Of a stretch of 64,000 nucleotides of DNA, positions 35,666 to 42,415 are shown one piece after another. A program made the position numbers and the translations under genes. The stretch lies in assembly GCA_035942255.1 (NCBI GenBank), contig DASZDG010000125.1, positions 1 through 64,000 of the forward strand, read 5' to 3'. Source of the DNA: JALZEG01 sp035942255. GTDB lineage: Bacteria; Actinomycetota; CADDZG01; WHSQ01. How positions within the stretch are numbered: position 1 is the stretch's first letter; every line of letters begins with the position of its first letter. The notes beneath the pieces are model-generated. The model was given only the letters and a program-made list of their open reading frames with translations. It had not been told where the DNA came from and made no database searches.

Positions 35666-36693
35666 GCGATCCGACGCCCGATCTCGTCAAGGTGGAGGAC
35701 CTCAAGGTCTACTTCCCGATCCGGTCGGGGCTGCTGATCGACCGCCACGTCGGCGACGTCAAGGCCGTCGACGGCGTCTCCTTCGAGATCAAGAAGGGCG
35801 AGACGCTCGGGCTCGTGGGGGAGTCCGGCTGCGGCAAGACGACGGTCGGCCGCACGGTCCTCCGTCTGTACGACCCGACGGAGGGGCACATCTACTTCGA
35901 CGGCGTCGACATCGCGGGCCTGTCGGGGGCCGAGCTCCGCAAGCTCCGGCGGCGCATGCAGATGATCTTCCAGGACCCGTACTCGTCGTTGAACCCGCGG
36001 CAGAGCGTCGGCAACGTCGTCGGCGAGCCGCTGAAGGTGCACGGCGCGGACGGCGACGAGGTCGCCGCGAAGGTCCGTCACCTGCTCGACGTCGTCGGGC
36101 TTCCCGAGGGGGCCGCGAACCGGTACCCGCACGAGTTCTCCGGGGGCCAGCGGCAGAGGATCGGCCTCGCGCGCTCGCTCGCGCTGAACCCGGACCTCAT
36201 CGTCGCGGACGAGCCGGTCTCGGCCCTCGACGTCTCGATCCAGGCTCAGATCGTGAACCTGCTCGAGGAGCTGCAGGAGGAGTTCCAGCTCACGTACCTG
36301 TTCATCGCGCACGACCTCGCGGTCGTGCGGCACATCTCCGACCGGATCGCCGTGATGTACCTCGGCATGATCATGGAGGTGGCGCCGGCGGGCGACCTCT
36401 ACGACCGGCCGCTGCACCCGTACACGAAGGCGTTGCTCTCCGCGGTGCCGATCCCGGACCCCAAGGTAGAGCTCGCGCGCGAGCGCATCCTTCTCCGCGG
36501 CGACCTTCCGTCGCCGGCGAACCCGCCGTCCGGATGCCGGTTCCACACTCGCTGCCCGTTCGTGCAGAAGGAGCGCTGTCCCGACGAGGTCCCCGAGCTG
36601 CGCGAGGTCGGCGGCCACACCGTCGCGTGCCACTGGGTCGAGGAGATCGAGTCCGGGCAGATCCGCCCACACGAGGCCGGCGTCCCGGTCTGA
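35662..36693 (+). CDS. Peptide ABC transporter ATPase, DppF/OppF type
   Basis: The 343-aa ATPase has Walker A GESGCGKTT, the Q-loop FQDPYSSLNPR, signature FSGGQRQRIGLAR, Walker B LIVADEPVSALDV and FIAHDLAVV. The C-terminal Cys motif GCRFHTRCPF ... HTVACHW is present. GTG 35662 overlaps the stop of the partner ATPase. Together with the four preceding genes it completes the transporter. Confidence 0.95.
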   Translation: MSDPTPDLVKVEDLKVYFPIRSGLLIDRHVGDVKAVDGVSFEIKKGETLGLVGESGCGKTTVGRTVLRLYDPTEGHIYFDGVDIAGLSGAELRKLRRRMQMIFQDPYSSLNPRQSVGNVVGEPLKVHGADGDEVAAKVRHLLDVVGLPEGAANRYPHEFSGGQRQRIGLARSLALNPDLIVADEPVSALDVSIQAQIVNLLEELQEEFQLTYLFIAHDLAVVRHISDRIAVMYLGMIMEVAPAGDLYDRPLHPYTKALLSAVPIPDPKVELARERILLRGDLPSPANPPSGCRFHTRCPFVQKERCPDEVPELREVGGHTVACHWVEEIESGQIRPHEAGVPV

Positions 36694-36709
36694 CGAGACG
36701 GGGCACTCC

Positions 36710-37318
36710 TTAGATCGGTGACGGTGCCCGCGGTTCGCCGTGACTCCTCCGGCGTTTGGAGCTCAGCAGCACACCCGCCACGGCCGCGACCACTCCGGCG
36801 AGAGGAAGAAGCCACGTCCACGGATCTACCGCGCGGCCGGAGGAATCCGCGTCGCCGCGGGTGAACAGCGCCGCGGCGATCCCTTCCTGCATCGGCCTCC
36901 ATCCCGGCTCGACACGACGAGTGGTCCAGTCGTCCTCGCTCCACTTCTGGGTCTGGCCCTTCATCGTGAACGCGACGGGGTTCGGCCGGGCGAACGGATA
37001 GACGCGTTCCCGCACCACGACTTCGTCGTCCTGCGCCCGGTGCACGTACGTCACGAGATAGCCGCGCCCGAGGCGTCCGGGCGGAGGCCTGTCTCCTTTG
37101 GCCGTACCGTTGAGAACCGGCCACGAGACCAGCTGCATCTCCCACTCCTCGAGGCGTTCACCGAGCTCGGACGCCTCGATCCGGACGTCCCGTCCGTCGA
37201 AGTCCGACACAAGGACGTACTCCAGAGGGCAGCACTTCGCCGCGGCAGGGCCGGCAGTCATCGCGACAGCCGCAACGACCGCGGTGCAAACGGAGACGAC
37301 TGCGCGAGCGCGCCGCAT
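36710..37318 (-). CDS. Exported membrane-anchored protein of unknown function
   Basis: The 202-aa protein has a signal peptide (about 1-27, ending Ala-Ala-Ala), an extracytoplasmic domain and a C-terminal membrane anchor (WLLPLAGVVAAVAGVLL) followed by a basic tail, so it is predicted to face outward. Two adjacent Cys follow the signal peptide (KCCPLEYVLVSDF). No family recognised. It is convergent with the ABC transporter operon. Confidence 0.75.
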   Translation of the reverse strand: MRRARAVVSVCTAVVAAVAMTAGPAAAKCCPLEYVLVSDFDGRDVRIEASELGERLEEWEMQLVSWPVLNGTAKGDRPPPGRLGRGYLVTYVHRAQDDEVVVRERVYPFARPNPVAFTMKGQTQKWSEDDWTTRRVEPGWRPMQEGIAAALFTRGDADSSGRAVDPWTWLLPLAGVVAAVAGVLLSSKRRRSHGEPRAPSPI

Positions 37319-37406
37319 CTCTCCATTACAACAGGTCGGCCACGGATCGGCCCTGCGGGCGCGATACCCTGTGCCCGAGCACGTCGTGCAACAGAGAGGA
37401 GACACG

Positions 37407-37616
37407 GTGGCCGGTTGGGGAGACGACCCGGAGCTCGAGCGACTGCGTCAGCTGATCGACGACGGCTGGCAGGTCATGGACGTCACCGAGGACAACAGCT
37501 CCGGCGTCCCCATGGACACCGTCCGCCTCGCGAAGGGCGGCGAGGAGACGGAGTGCACCTCCGACCACCTCGCGTTCCACCGCTACGTCGAAGGGCTACG
37601 CGAAGAGCCCTCCTAG
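37407..37616 (+). CDS. Small soluble protein of unknown function, 69 aa
   Basis: The acidic 69-aa protein (DDPELERLRQLIDDGW ... SDHLAFHRYVEGLREE) looks like a compact alpha/beta domain. GAGAGGAGA lies 5-6 nt before GTG 37407, supporting this start; longer in-frame GTG starts (37371, 37386) have no ribosome site. No family recognised. Its last four bases overlap the convergent lipoprotein gene. Confidence 0.65.
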   Translation: MAGWGDDPELERLRQLIDDGWQVMDVTEDNSSGVPMDTVRLAKGGEETECTSDHLAFHRYVEGLREEPS

Positions 37617-37981
37617 CCCTCGGTCCCGGCGCGGCCGTCGAGCTCGCAGCGGTGCGCGTCTTCCGGGTCGTTCTCCTGGCCGAGCGCGCCCGAGCCGTCC
37701 TGTCCGTAACGTCCTTCGGGCAGGCGCCAGCGGAGCCCACACACGAGGCTGTCGCCGGGCGACCCGGTCACCTCGATATGGAGGTCGCGGCTCGGCGTGG
37801 TGTACATCTCCTCGCTCGTCCACGGGACCGTCACCTCTTCCTCGACGAGCCCCTTGTCGCCCAGGTAGGAGACGTCGACCGTCCCGGCGCGGCCCCCGAC
37901 CTCGTAGACGAACACGAGCTCGGGCTCGCGGGAACAGGCCAGGAGGAGCACGAGGGCCGGCGCGGCGAGGAGGAGCTTCAC
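37613..37981 (-). CDS. Small lipoprotein, MmpS-like fold possible
   Basis: The 122-aa protein has a lipobox at the start (LVLLLACSRE, Cys16) and a beta-rich body with VYEVGGRAGTVDVSYLGDKG, VTVPW and ending in a pair of Cys-containing strands (LVCGLRW ... HRCEL). The strand order is reminiscent of MmpS-type transport accessory proteins of actinobacteria, but no MmpL gene is nearby, so this is a weak suggestion. It starts at GTG 37981. Confidence 0.65.
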   Translation of the reverse strand: MKLLLAAPALVLLLACSREPELVFVYEVGGRAGTVDVSYLGDKGLVEEEVTVPWTSEEMYTTPSRDLHIEVTGSPGDSLVCGLRWRLPEGRYGQDGSGALGQENDPEDAHRCELDGRAGTEG

Positions 37982-38000
37982 CGCGCCAGCCTAAGTCGTG

Positions 38001-38924
38001 CTAGTGCGCGACGCCGATCGAGTCGGTGCCGCTGAAGTTCAGCCGGTCCGCGGTCTCGCGCGTGAGGTCCCAGTTCGACCGCGCGTACGGCCCCCGGTCG
38101 ATCACCGTCACGGTCACCGTCCGGCCCCCGTACATGATCGCGACCTTCGTCCCACACGGCAGCGTCCGGTGCGCGACGCCGAGGGTGCTGTAGCCGAGCG
38201 TCTTCCCGCACGCCGTGCGGTTCCCGTAGAACCCCGGCCCGTACCAGGTGGCGAGGTCGCTGCGGTACACGCGCACCGAGTCCGCGCGCTTGCGCCCGAG
38301 GCTCGTCCCGTCGCCCTTGAACCACGCGCGCAGCGGCCTCTTGCGGTCCGTCTCCTGCGGCCGGAACGTCGCCGAGAAGCGACCGTCCCTCACCCGCGGG
38401 CGCGCGATCGTCGTCCACCTGCCCCCGTGGTACTGCTGGACGACGACCCTGCGGCCGGGGGCCTTCGGGAACAGCGTCCCCGACAGGCGGATGCGGCGTC
38501 CCGCGTACGCGTCGTCGGGCGACGCCCTGAAGCCGAGCTTCGACGCGACCCTGATCTCCTCGACGTTGCTGAAGCTGTGCGTCCCGTCGACGTCGTCGGT
38601 GTAGCGGAGGCGGTAGCGCGCGCTCGCGCCGAGGTCCTCGAGGCGGAAGCGGACCTTCAGCTCGTTCCCCACCGGCTTCGTCTGGACATCGTTCCACTCG
38701 CCGCCGGCCCGGCGGCGCTGCAGCGTGACCTCGGCCCCCGGCGTCCCGTGGCGCAGACGGCCCTTCACGAGAGCGTCCTTCTTGAGCCAGACCTTCCACG
38801 GCACGGACTGGATGACGGGCTTGGGCTCCTCCGTGGGCGTTTGAGCGGCGGCCGGAAGGGCATGCCCACCCAAGGCGATCGTTGCGGCGAGCCAGATGGC
38901 TCCTAGCTGGTGGCGGCGCGTCAT
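38001..38924 (-). CDS. RlpA-like double-psi beta-barrel secreted protein
   Basis: The 307-aa protein has a signal peptide (about 1-25), two beta-rich modules (about 40-210) likely to be Ig-like or SH3-like, and a C-terminal RlpA domain (215-307) with TWYGPGFYGNRTACGKTLGY, LPCGTKV and VIDRGPYARSNWDLT, the catalytic-type His and Asp positions of RlpA and MltA-like proteins. Such proteins bind or cleave peptidoglycan. It has a long leader (38925-39152) and its own promoter. Confidence 0.88.
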   Translation of the reverse strand: MTRRHQLGAIWLAATIALGGHALPAAAQTPTEEPKPVIQSVPWKVWLKKDALVKGRLRHGTPGAEVTLQRRRAGGEWNDVQTKPVGNELKVRFRLEDLGASARYRLRYTDDVDGTHSFSNVEEIRVASKLGFRASPDDAYAGRRIRLSGTLFPKAPGRRVVVQQYHGGRWTTIARPRVRDGRFSATFRPQETDRKRPLRAWFKGDGTSLGRKRADSVRVYRSDLATWYGPGFYGNRTACGKTLGYSTLGVAHRTLPCGTKVAIMYGGRTVTVTVIDRGPYARSNWDLTRETADRLNFSGTDSIGVAH

Positions 38925-39152
38925 TGGGTCGTCTCCTCTCCTGGCCGATCGCCGAGGCGATCGGTCGTCGGCCCGCGCGCGCAAGTGAGGCGCAGACGCA
39001 GGCACAGCGTCGTTGGCTTCCGCCCTGGGGCCCGCACCTTCAGCGGGCCGCAGCGGCCACCCCCCGCGGGGAGGCCGGAGCCCGGGGCACTTCGAAGCCG
39101 CAACGCCTCCACCTGTCTGGGGAGGGCGACCGCCCGGGCCGGGCACGTACAG
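38925..39152 (-). promoter_or_regulatory. Long 5' leader of the RlpA-like gene
   Basis: From the promoter at 39159-39187 the untranslated leader is about 228 nt, GC-rich and able to fold into several hairpins. Long leaders before peptidoglycan-cleaving genes in actinobacteria often hold a c-di-AMP (ydaO-type) riboswitch. I could not find its conserved core convincingly, so the identity is open. Confidence 0.35.
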
Positions 39153-39158
39153 GGGCGG

Positions 39159-39187
39159 ACCGTAGCGGACGCTGCCAAAGGGTGCAA
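39159..39187 (-). promoter_or_regulatory. Promoter of the RlpA-like gene
   Basis: On the minus strand TTGCAC (39182-39187) and TACGGT (39159-39164) are separated by exactly 17 bp. Transcription would start near 39152 and run toward the RlpA-like gene. Confidence 0.65.
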
Positions 39188-39215
39188 ACCGTTGCGCCAC
39201 GCCTCGTGGGCTTAT

Positions 39216-39232
39216 GACGACGCTGCGTCGTC
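39216..39232. promoter_or_regulatory. 17-bp palindrome between divergent promoters
   Basis: GACGACGC-T-GCGTCGTC is a perfect inverted repeat located between the RlpA-like promoter and the TATACT box of the HNH gene, just upstream of the expected -35 of the latter. It overlaps a second stem (GTCGCC/GGCGAC to 39244). It could be an operator; no regulator is identified. Confidence 0.35.
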
Positions 39233-39279
39233 GCCAGAGGCGACGTAAGCGGCACGGGCACACATATACTGAGGCGGCC

Positions 39280-39792
39280 TTGGGAAGAGCGCTGGTCCTG
39301 AACGCCTCCTACCAACCGCTGTGCGTCGTTCCGGTCCGGCGGGCGATCGTCCTCGCCCTGAAGGAGAAGGCCGAGGTCCTCCACCACAACGGCGTCGTCT
39401 TCCATTCCGAGTCGCTCGAGATCCCGGCCCCCAGCGTCGTCCGCCTCAACTACTTCGTCCGCGTGCCCTACCGGGCCCGGGCGTCGATGTCCCGCCGGGC
39501 CGTGTTCGTGAGGGACAACTACGAGTGCCAGTACTGCGGCCGGCCCGCCGAGAACGTCGATCACGTTGTGCCGCGCAGCCGGGGCGGGGGCCACACGTGG
39601 GACAACGGCGTCGCCGCCTGCCGCCCCTGCAACTCCCGGAAGGAGAACCGGAGCCCGGCCGACGTGGGCCTCAGGCTCCGCCGGGCCCCGTCGCCCCCGC
39701 ACGAGAGCGTCTGGATCGTGGTCGCAGTCGACCGCGTCGACGCCACCTGGGAGCAGTATCTGAAGCTCCCGCGCTCGCTCCAGCCGGCCTAG
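39280..39792 (+). CDS. HNH endonuclease
   Basis: The 170-aa protein has the N-terminal ALVLNASYQPLCVVPVRRA domain and an HNH nuclease with two zinc knuckles (CQYCGRP and CRPCNSRKENR) around VDHVVPRSRGG. This stand-alone type is common in actinobacterial chromosomes; its role is unknown. TATACT (39265-39270) lies 9 nt before TTG 39280, which matches the start of the conserved domain. The Arg-rich upstream extension (from 39214) precedes the -10 box and is unlikely to be made. Confidence 0.82.
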   Translation: MGRALVLNASYQPLCVVPVRRAIVLALKEKAEVLHHNGVVFHSESLEIPAPSVVRLNYFVRVPYRARASMSRRAVFVRDNYECQYCGRPAENVDHVVPRSRGGGHTWDNGVAACRPCNSRKENRSPADVGLRLRRAPSPPHESVWIVVAVDRVDATWEQYLKLPRSLQPA

Positions 39793-39850
39793 CCGGCGAG
39801 GCCGGCCAACGGGGGGCACCTGGTAGCAACTGGCAAGAGGCTCTATTCGG

Positions 39851-39913
39851 ACGCCGATCGAGTCGTCCACGCGGAGCTTTACCGCGTGGCGCTTCGTGCC
39901 GGATGTTGAGGGG
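39851..39913 (+). repeat. Hairpin-containing repeat, copy A
   Basis: Contains a perfect 8-bp hairpin CCACGCGG-agcttta-CCGCGTGG (39867-39889) flanked by ACGCCGATC on the left and GTGCCGGATGT on the right. A diverged copy with the same hairpin and flanks is at 40069-40127. Confidence 0.7.
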
Positions 39914-39934
39914 CCTCGGCCTCCGGCATCAGGC

Positions 39935-39968
39935 GGTACACGCGGTACACGCGTGGACCGCGTGTACC
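39935..39968. repeat. Inverted repeat of 11 bp
   Basis: GGTACACGCGG (39935-39945) and CCGCGTGTACC (39958-39968) are perfectly complementary. The left arm is itself part of a short direct repeat (GGTACACGC twice). There is no T-tract, so it is not a standard terminator. Confidence 0.7.
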
Positions 39969-40068
39969 AGTGCTCGGCGAGGCCTCCCTCCACCCCGCCC
40001 GGGCCCGACCCGAGAGCCTTCCGCGCCCGGACCGTGTCGGTCGCCGTCGGGGTGGAGCCCGCATTCCG

Positions 40069-40127
40069 ACGCTGATCCCGACGTCGACGCGGAGCTTTCC
40101 CGCGTGGGGCACCGTATGCGTGCCGGA
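40069..40127 (+). repeat. Hairpin-containing repeat, copy B
   Basis: Diverged copy of 39851-39913: stem ACGCGG-agctttc-CCGCGT (40087-40105), with ACGCTGATC before it and GTGCCGGATGT after it, in the same orientation. Confidence 0.7.
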
Positions 40128-40251
40128 TGTGAGAGGGCTGCGCCAGCCAGTGCCCGCTGCGACGTTTACGTAGCCAACTCAAGCAATCACAAGAGTTCAC
40201 TCATTCAACACGCGCAACAGAATTCCAACTCTGTAATTCGGCCCGCAAACG

Positions 40252-40281
40252 TTGACGTCGTGGGGTCCGGGGGTCTAACTT
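40252..40281 (+). promoter_or_regulatory. mraZ / dcw promoter
   Basis: TTGACG (40252-40257) and TAACTT (40276-40281) with an 18-bp spacer. It lies directly before the MraZ operator repeats and is likely to drive the start of the division cluster. Confidence 0.75.
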
Positions 40282-40290
40282 CCCACTAGG

Positions 40291-40315
40291 TGGAGCGAAG
40301 TGGAGGGAAATGGTG
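40291..40315 (+). promoter_or_regulatory. MraZ operator (three TGGNG repeats)
   Basis: TGGAG at 40291, TGGAG at 40301 and TGGTG at 40311 recur with exact 10-bp spacing just downstream of the -10 box. MraZ is known to bind tandem TGG-type repeats with this spacing in its own promoter, so this is a site for autoregulation of the dcw cluster. Confidence 0.85.
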
Positions 40316-40379
40316 CCGGTGACCAGCACGCACCACGGCCCGCCGCCCGCTCCGGAACGCAGTGGTGCAGGGGAGACGC

Positions 40380-40805
40380 TTGAACTTCACCGGGGAGTAC
40401 CGGCACACGATCGACGCCAAGGGGCGCCTGATCGTGCCGTCGCGCCTCCGGGAGGAGTTCACGGGGGACCGGGTCATCCTCAGCCGCTGGATGGGCAACT
40501 GCATAGCGATGTGGTCCGAGGAGGGCTGGCGCAAGATCGCCTCCGCCCTCATGGAGCAGGGGTCTGCGAACCCCAGCGCCCGGGCGTTCGTGCGGACGAT
40601 GGCCGCGAGCGCTCACACGGACGAGATCGACAAGCAGGGGCGCATCAACGTCCCCGGCCACCTGCGCGAGTACGCGGGGATCACCCGCGAGTGCGTGGTG
40701 ACGGGGGCCCTGGACCACGGCGAGATCTGGAGCCCGGAGAGGTGGCACCAGGTGGAGGCGACGGCCGGTGACCTGGACGAGCTGGCCGCGACGCTGAACT
40801 TCTAG
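40380..40805 (+). CDS. mraZ: Transcriptional regulator MraZ
   Basis: The 141-aa protein has the two SpoVT/AbrB-like half domains of MraZ: FTGEYRHTIDAKGRLIVPSR in the first and EIDKQGRINVPGHLREY in the second, each with the DxxGR DNA-binding motif. It represses or modulates the dcw promoter by binding the repeats at 40291-40315. The start is TTG 40380 (LNFTGEYRH), with GGGGAG at 40370-40375; GTG 40362 and 40365 would add six or five residues with no ribosome site. Confidence 0.95.
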   Translation: MNFTGEYRHTIDAKGRLIVPSRLREEFTGDRVILSRWMGNCIAMWSEEGWRKIASALMEQGSANPSARAFVRTMAASAHTDEIDKQGRINVPGHLREYAGITRECVVTGALDHGEIWSPERWHQVEATAGDLDELAATLNF

Positions 40806-40826
40806 AAAGAGAAGGAGGGCCGGGAG

Positions 40827-40967
40827 ATGGCGATGAAAGTCGAGGCAACGAGGCACGGTCTGGGGCGCGAGCTGCGTCAGGGCATCGTGCTGCTCGCGCT
40901 CACCGGCTCCTCCGTCGGCGGCGCCCTCGGGATGCTCGCGATCGCGACGAGAGTGCTCGGGAGATAG
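40827..40967 (+). CDS. Small membrane peptide between mraZ and rsmH, 46 aa
   Basis: The ORF codes for 46 residues: a basic N-terminus (MAMKVEATRHGLGREL) and one hydrophobic Gly-rich segment (about 21-43). AAGGAGG (40812-40818) plus GGGAG just before the ATG support translation, and its stop is 15 bp before the rsmH start, so it fits the operon. No family recognised; the topology is similar to the N-terminal part of FtsL-like bitopic proteins but too short. Confidence 0.6.
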   Translation: MAMKVEATRHGLGRELRQGIVLLALTGSSVGGALGMLAIATRVLGR

Positions 40968-40982
40968 GAGAGTGGGCTTCAC

Positions 40983-41957
40983 GTGGAGCACCGCCCCGTC
41001 CTTGCCGGCGAAGTCGTCGATCTTCTCCTCCCCGCGCTCGAAGGCGCGGGTCGAGCCGTCTTCGTCGACGCGACTCTGGGACGGGCAGGGCACGCGCTCC
41101 GGATCCTCGACGCCGCGCCGGACGCCCACCTCGTCGGCATCGATCGCGACCCCGACGCGCTGGAGGCGTGTCGGGCCAACCTCGCCGGCCACTCCGGAAG
41201 GGTCACTCTCGTTCGTGACGACTTCCAAGACCTCGCGGCCGTTCTGGAACGACTCGGGGTTGAGGCGGTACGCGGAGTCCTACTCGACCTTGGCGTTTCC
41301 TCACCCCAGCTCGATGCAGCGGATCGCGGGTTCAGTTACCGGAGCGATGGCCCGCTCGACATGCGAATGGACCCCGGTCAGCGAGTCTCGGCCCACGACG
41401 TCGTGAACCGATACGAGCAGAAGGACCTCGCGCGCGTGATCTCCCGCTACGGGGAAGAGCGGTTCGCCGCTCGCGTCGCGCGGGCGATCGTCGCGCGGAG
41501 GCCGGTCGAGCGGACGTCGGAGCTCGCGGAGATCGTGCGCGACGCGATCCCCGCCGCCACGCGCCGCACCGGCGGCCATCCCGCCAAGAGGACCTTCCAG
41601 GCCCTCCGCATCGAGGTGAACGGCGAAATCACCCGTTTGGAGCGGGTCTTGCCTCAGACTGTGGACGTGCTCGACCCCGGGGGCCGCGTCGCCGTCATCT
41701 CCTATCACTCGCTGGAGGACAGGACCGTCAAGCGTTTCTTCAACGACGAGGCGCGCGGCTGCACGTGCCCGCCTGACTTCCCCGTCTGCACGTGCGGGGC
41801 GCAGGCGAGGATCAAAGTGCTCAGTCGCCGTCCGATCACGCCAACAGAAGACGAGATGAACGCCAACCCCCGTGCCCGTTCGGCGAAGCTCCGCGCCGCC
41901 GAACGGCTGGAACCGGCAACGGCGCCGCTCCCCGGACAGCAGAGGAGGTCCGCATGA
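40983..41957 (+). CDS. rsmH: 16S rRNA (cytosine1402-N4)-methyltransferase
   Basis: RsmH methylates C1402 in the ribosomal decoding centre using SAM. The 324-aa protein shows VFVDATLGRAGHALRIL (SAM site), GVLLDLGVSSPQLD, the inserted helical domain, and KRTFQALRIEVNGE, ending with CTCPPDFPVCTCG. It starts at GTG 40983 (MEHRPVLAGEVV). Its stop overlaps ftsL (ATGA). Confidence 0.96.
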   Translation: MEHRPVLAGEVVDLLLPALEGAGRAVFVDATLGRAGHALRILDAAPDAHLVGIDRDPDALEACRANLAGHSGRVTLVRDDFQDLAAVLERLGVEAVRGVLLDLGVSSPQLDAADRGFSYRSDGPLDMRMDPGQRVSAHDVVNRYEQKDLARVISRYGEERFAARVARAIVARRPVERTSELAEIVRDAIPAATRRTGGHPAKRTFQALRIEVNGEITRLERVLPQTVDVLDPGGRVAVISYHSLEDRTVKRFFNDEARGCTCPPDFPVCTCGAQARIKVLSRRPITPTEDEMNANPRARSAKLRAAERLEPATAPLPGQQRRSA

Positions 41958-42415
41958 GCGCCCGTGCGCAGCAGGTGCGGCAGGCGGTCCGCGAGCGCGC
42001 CGCGCTGCGGGTCGTCGGCGAAGGGGCGAACCTGTCCAAGCGCCGCGTCCGCGTCAACCCGCTGGCGGTCGTCGCCGTGGTGTGCGTGCTCGGCATCGTC
42101 TTCGGCGTGCTGCTCGAGCGCGTGATGCTCGCCCAGTCGGCGTTCGAGCTCACGCGGCTCATGCGCCGCGTCGAGGCTGCCGACGAGTACCGCAGCAAGC
42201 TGACGTTCGAGGTCGCGCGACGAGAGAACCCCGGGCGCATCGAGCAGTACGCGCGCGAGCGGCTCGGGATGGTCGACCCCGATCCCGCGACGATGCAGTA
42301 CATCGTCGCCGACGTGGCGACGCGCGGCCGCGACTCCGGCCGCGGCGGCCTCCACGCCCGCGTCTCCCGCACGGGGCCGGCGAACGCCGCCGGCGTGTGG
42401 GAGGAGGCTCCCTAG
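41954..42415 (+). CDS. ftsL: Cell division protein FtsL
   Basis: The 153-aa bitopic protein has a basic cytoplasmic N-terminus, one membrane span (about 36-58, AVVAVVCVLGIVFGVLL) and an extracytoplasmic coiled coil with a Leu/Arg heptad pattern (ELTRLMRRVEAADEYRSKL) ending in RLGMVDPD, the usual end of the FtsL/DivIC domain. It helps FtsQ and FtsB activate FtsW-FtsI. AGAGGAGG precedes ATG 41954, which overlaps the rsmH stop. It was recognised by position and topology. Confidence 0.88.
   Translation: MSARAQQVRQAVRERAALRVVGEGANLSKRRVRVNPLAVVAVVCVLGIVFGVLLERVMLAQSAFELTRLMRRVEAADEYRSKLTFEVARRENPGRIEQYARERLGMVDPDPATMQYIVADVATRGRDSGRGGLHARVSRTGPANAAGVWEEAP

Larger units (their letters stand above)
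39793..40251. other. Intergenic region with repeats upstream of mraZ
   Basis: No gene is supported in this 459-bp stretch. It contains repeated hairpin elements (39851-39913 and 40069-40127), an 11-bp palindrome (39935-39968) and a long-range 10-bp inverted repeat (39988-39997 with 40038-40047). The last 90 bp are AT-richer and lead into the mraZ promoter. Confidence 0.6.

Noticed and set aside
38925..39152. Definite c-di-AMP riboswitch
   Set aside because: The conserved sequence blocks were not seen; kept only as an unverified possibility.
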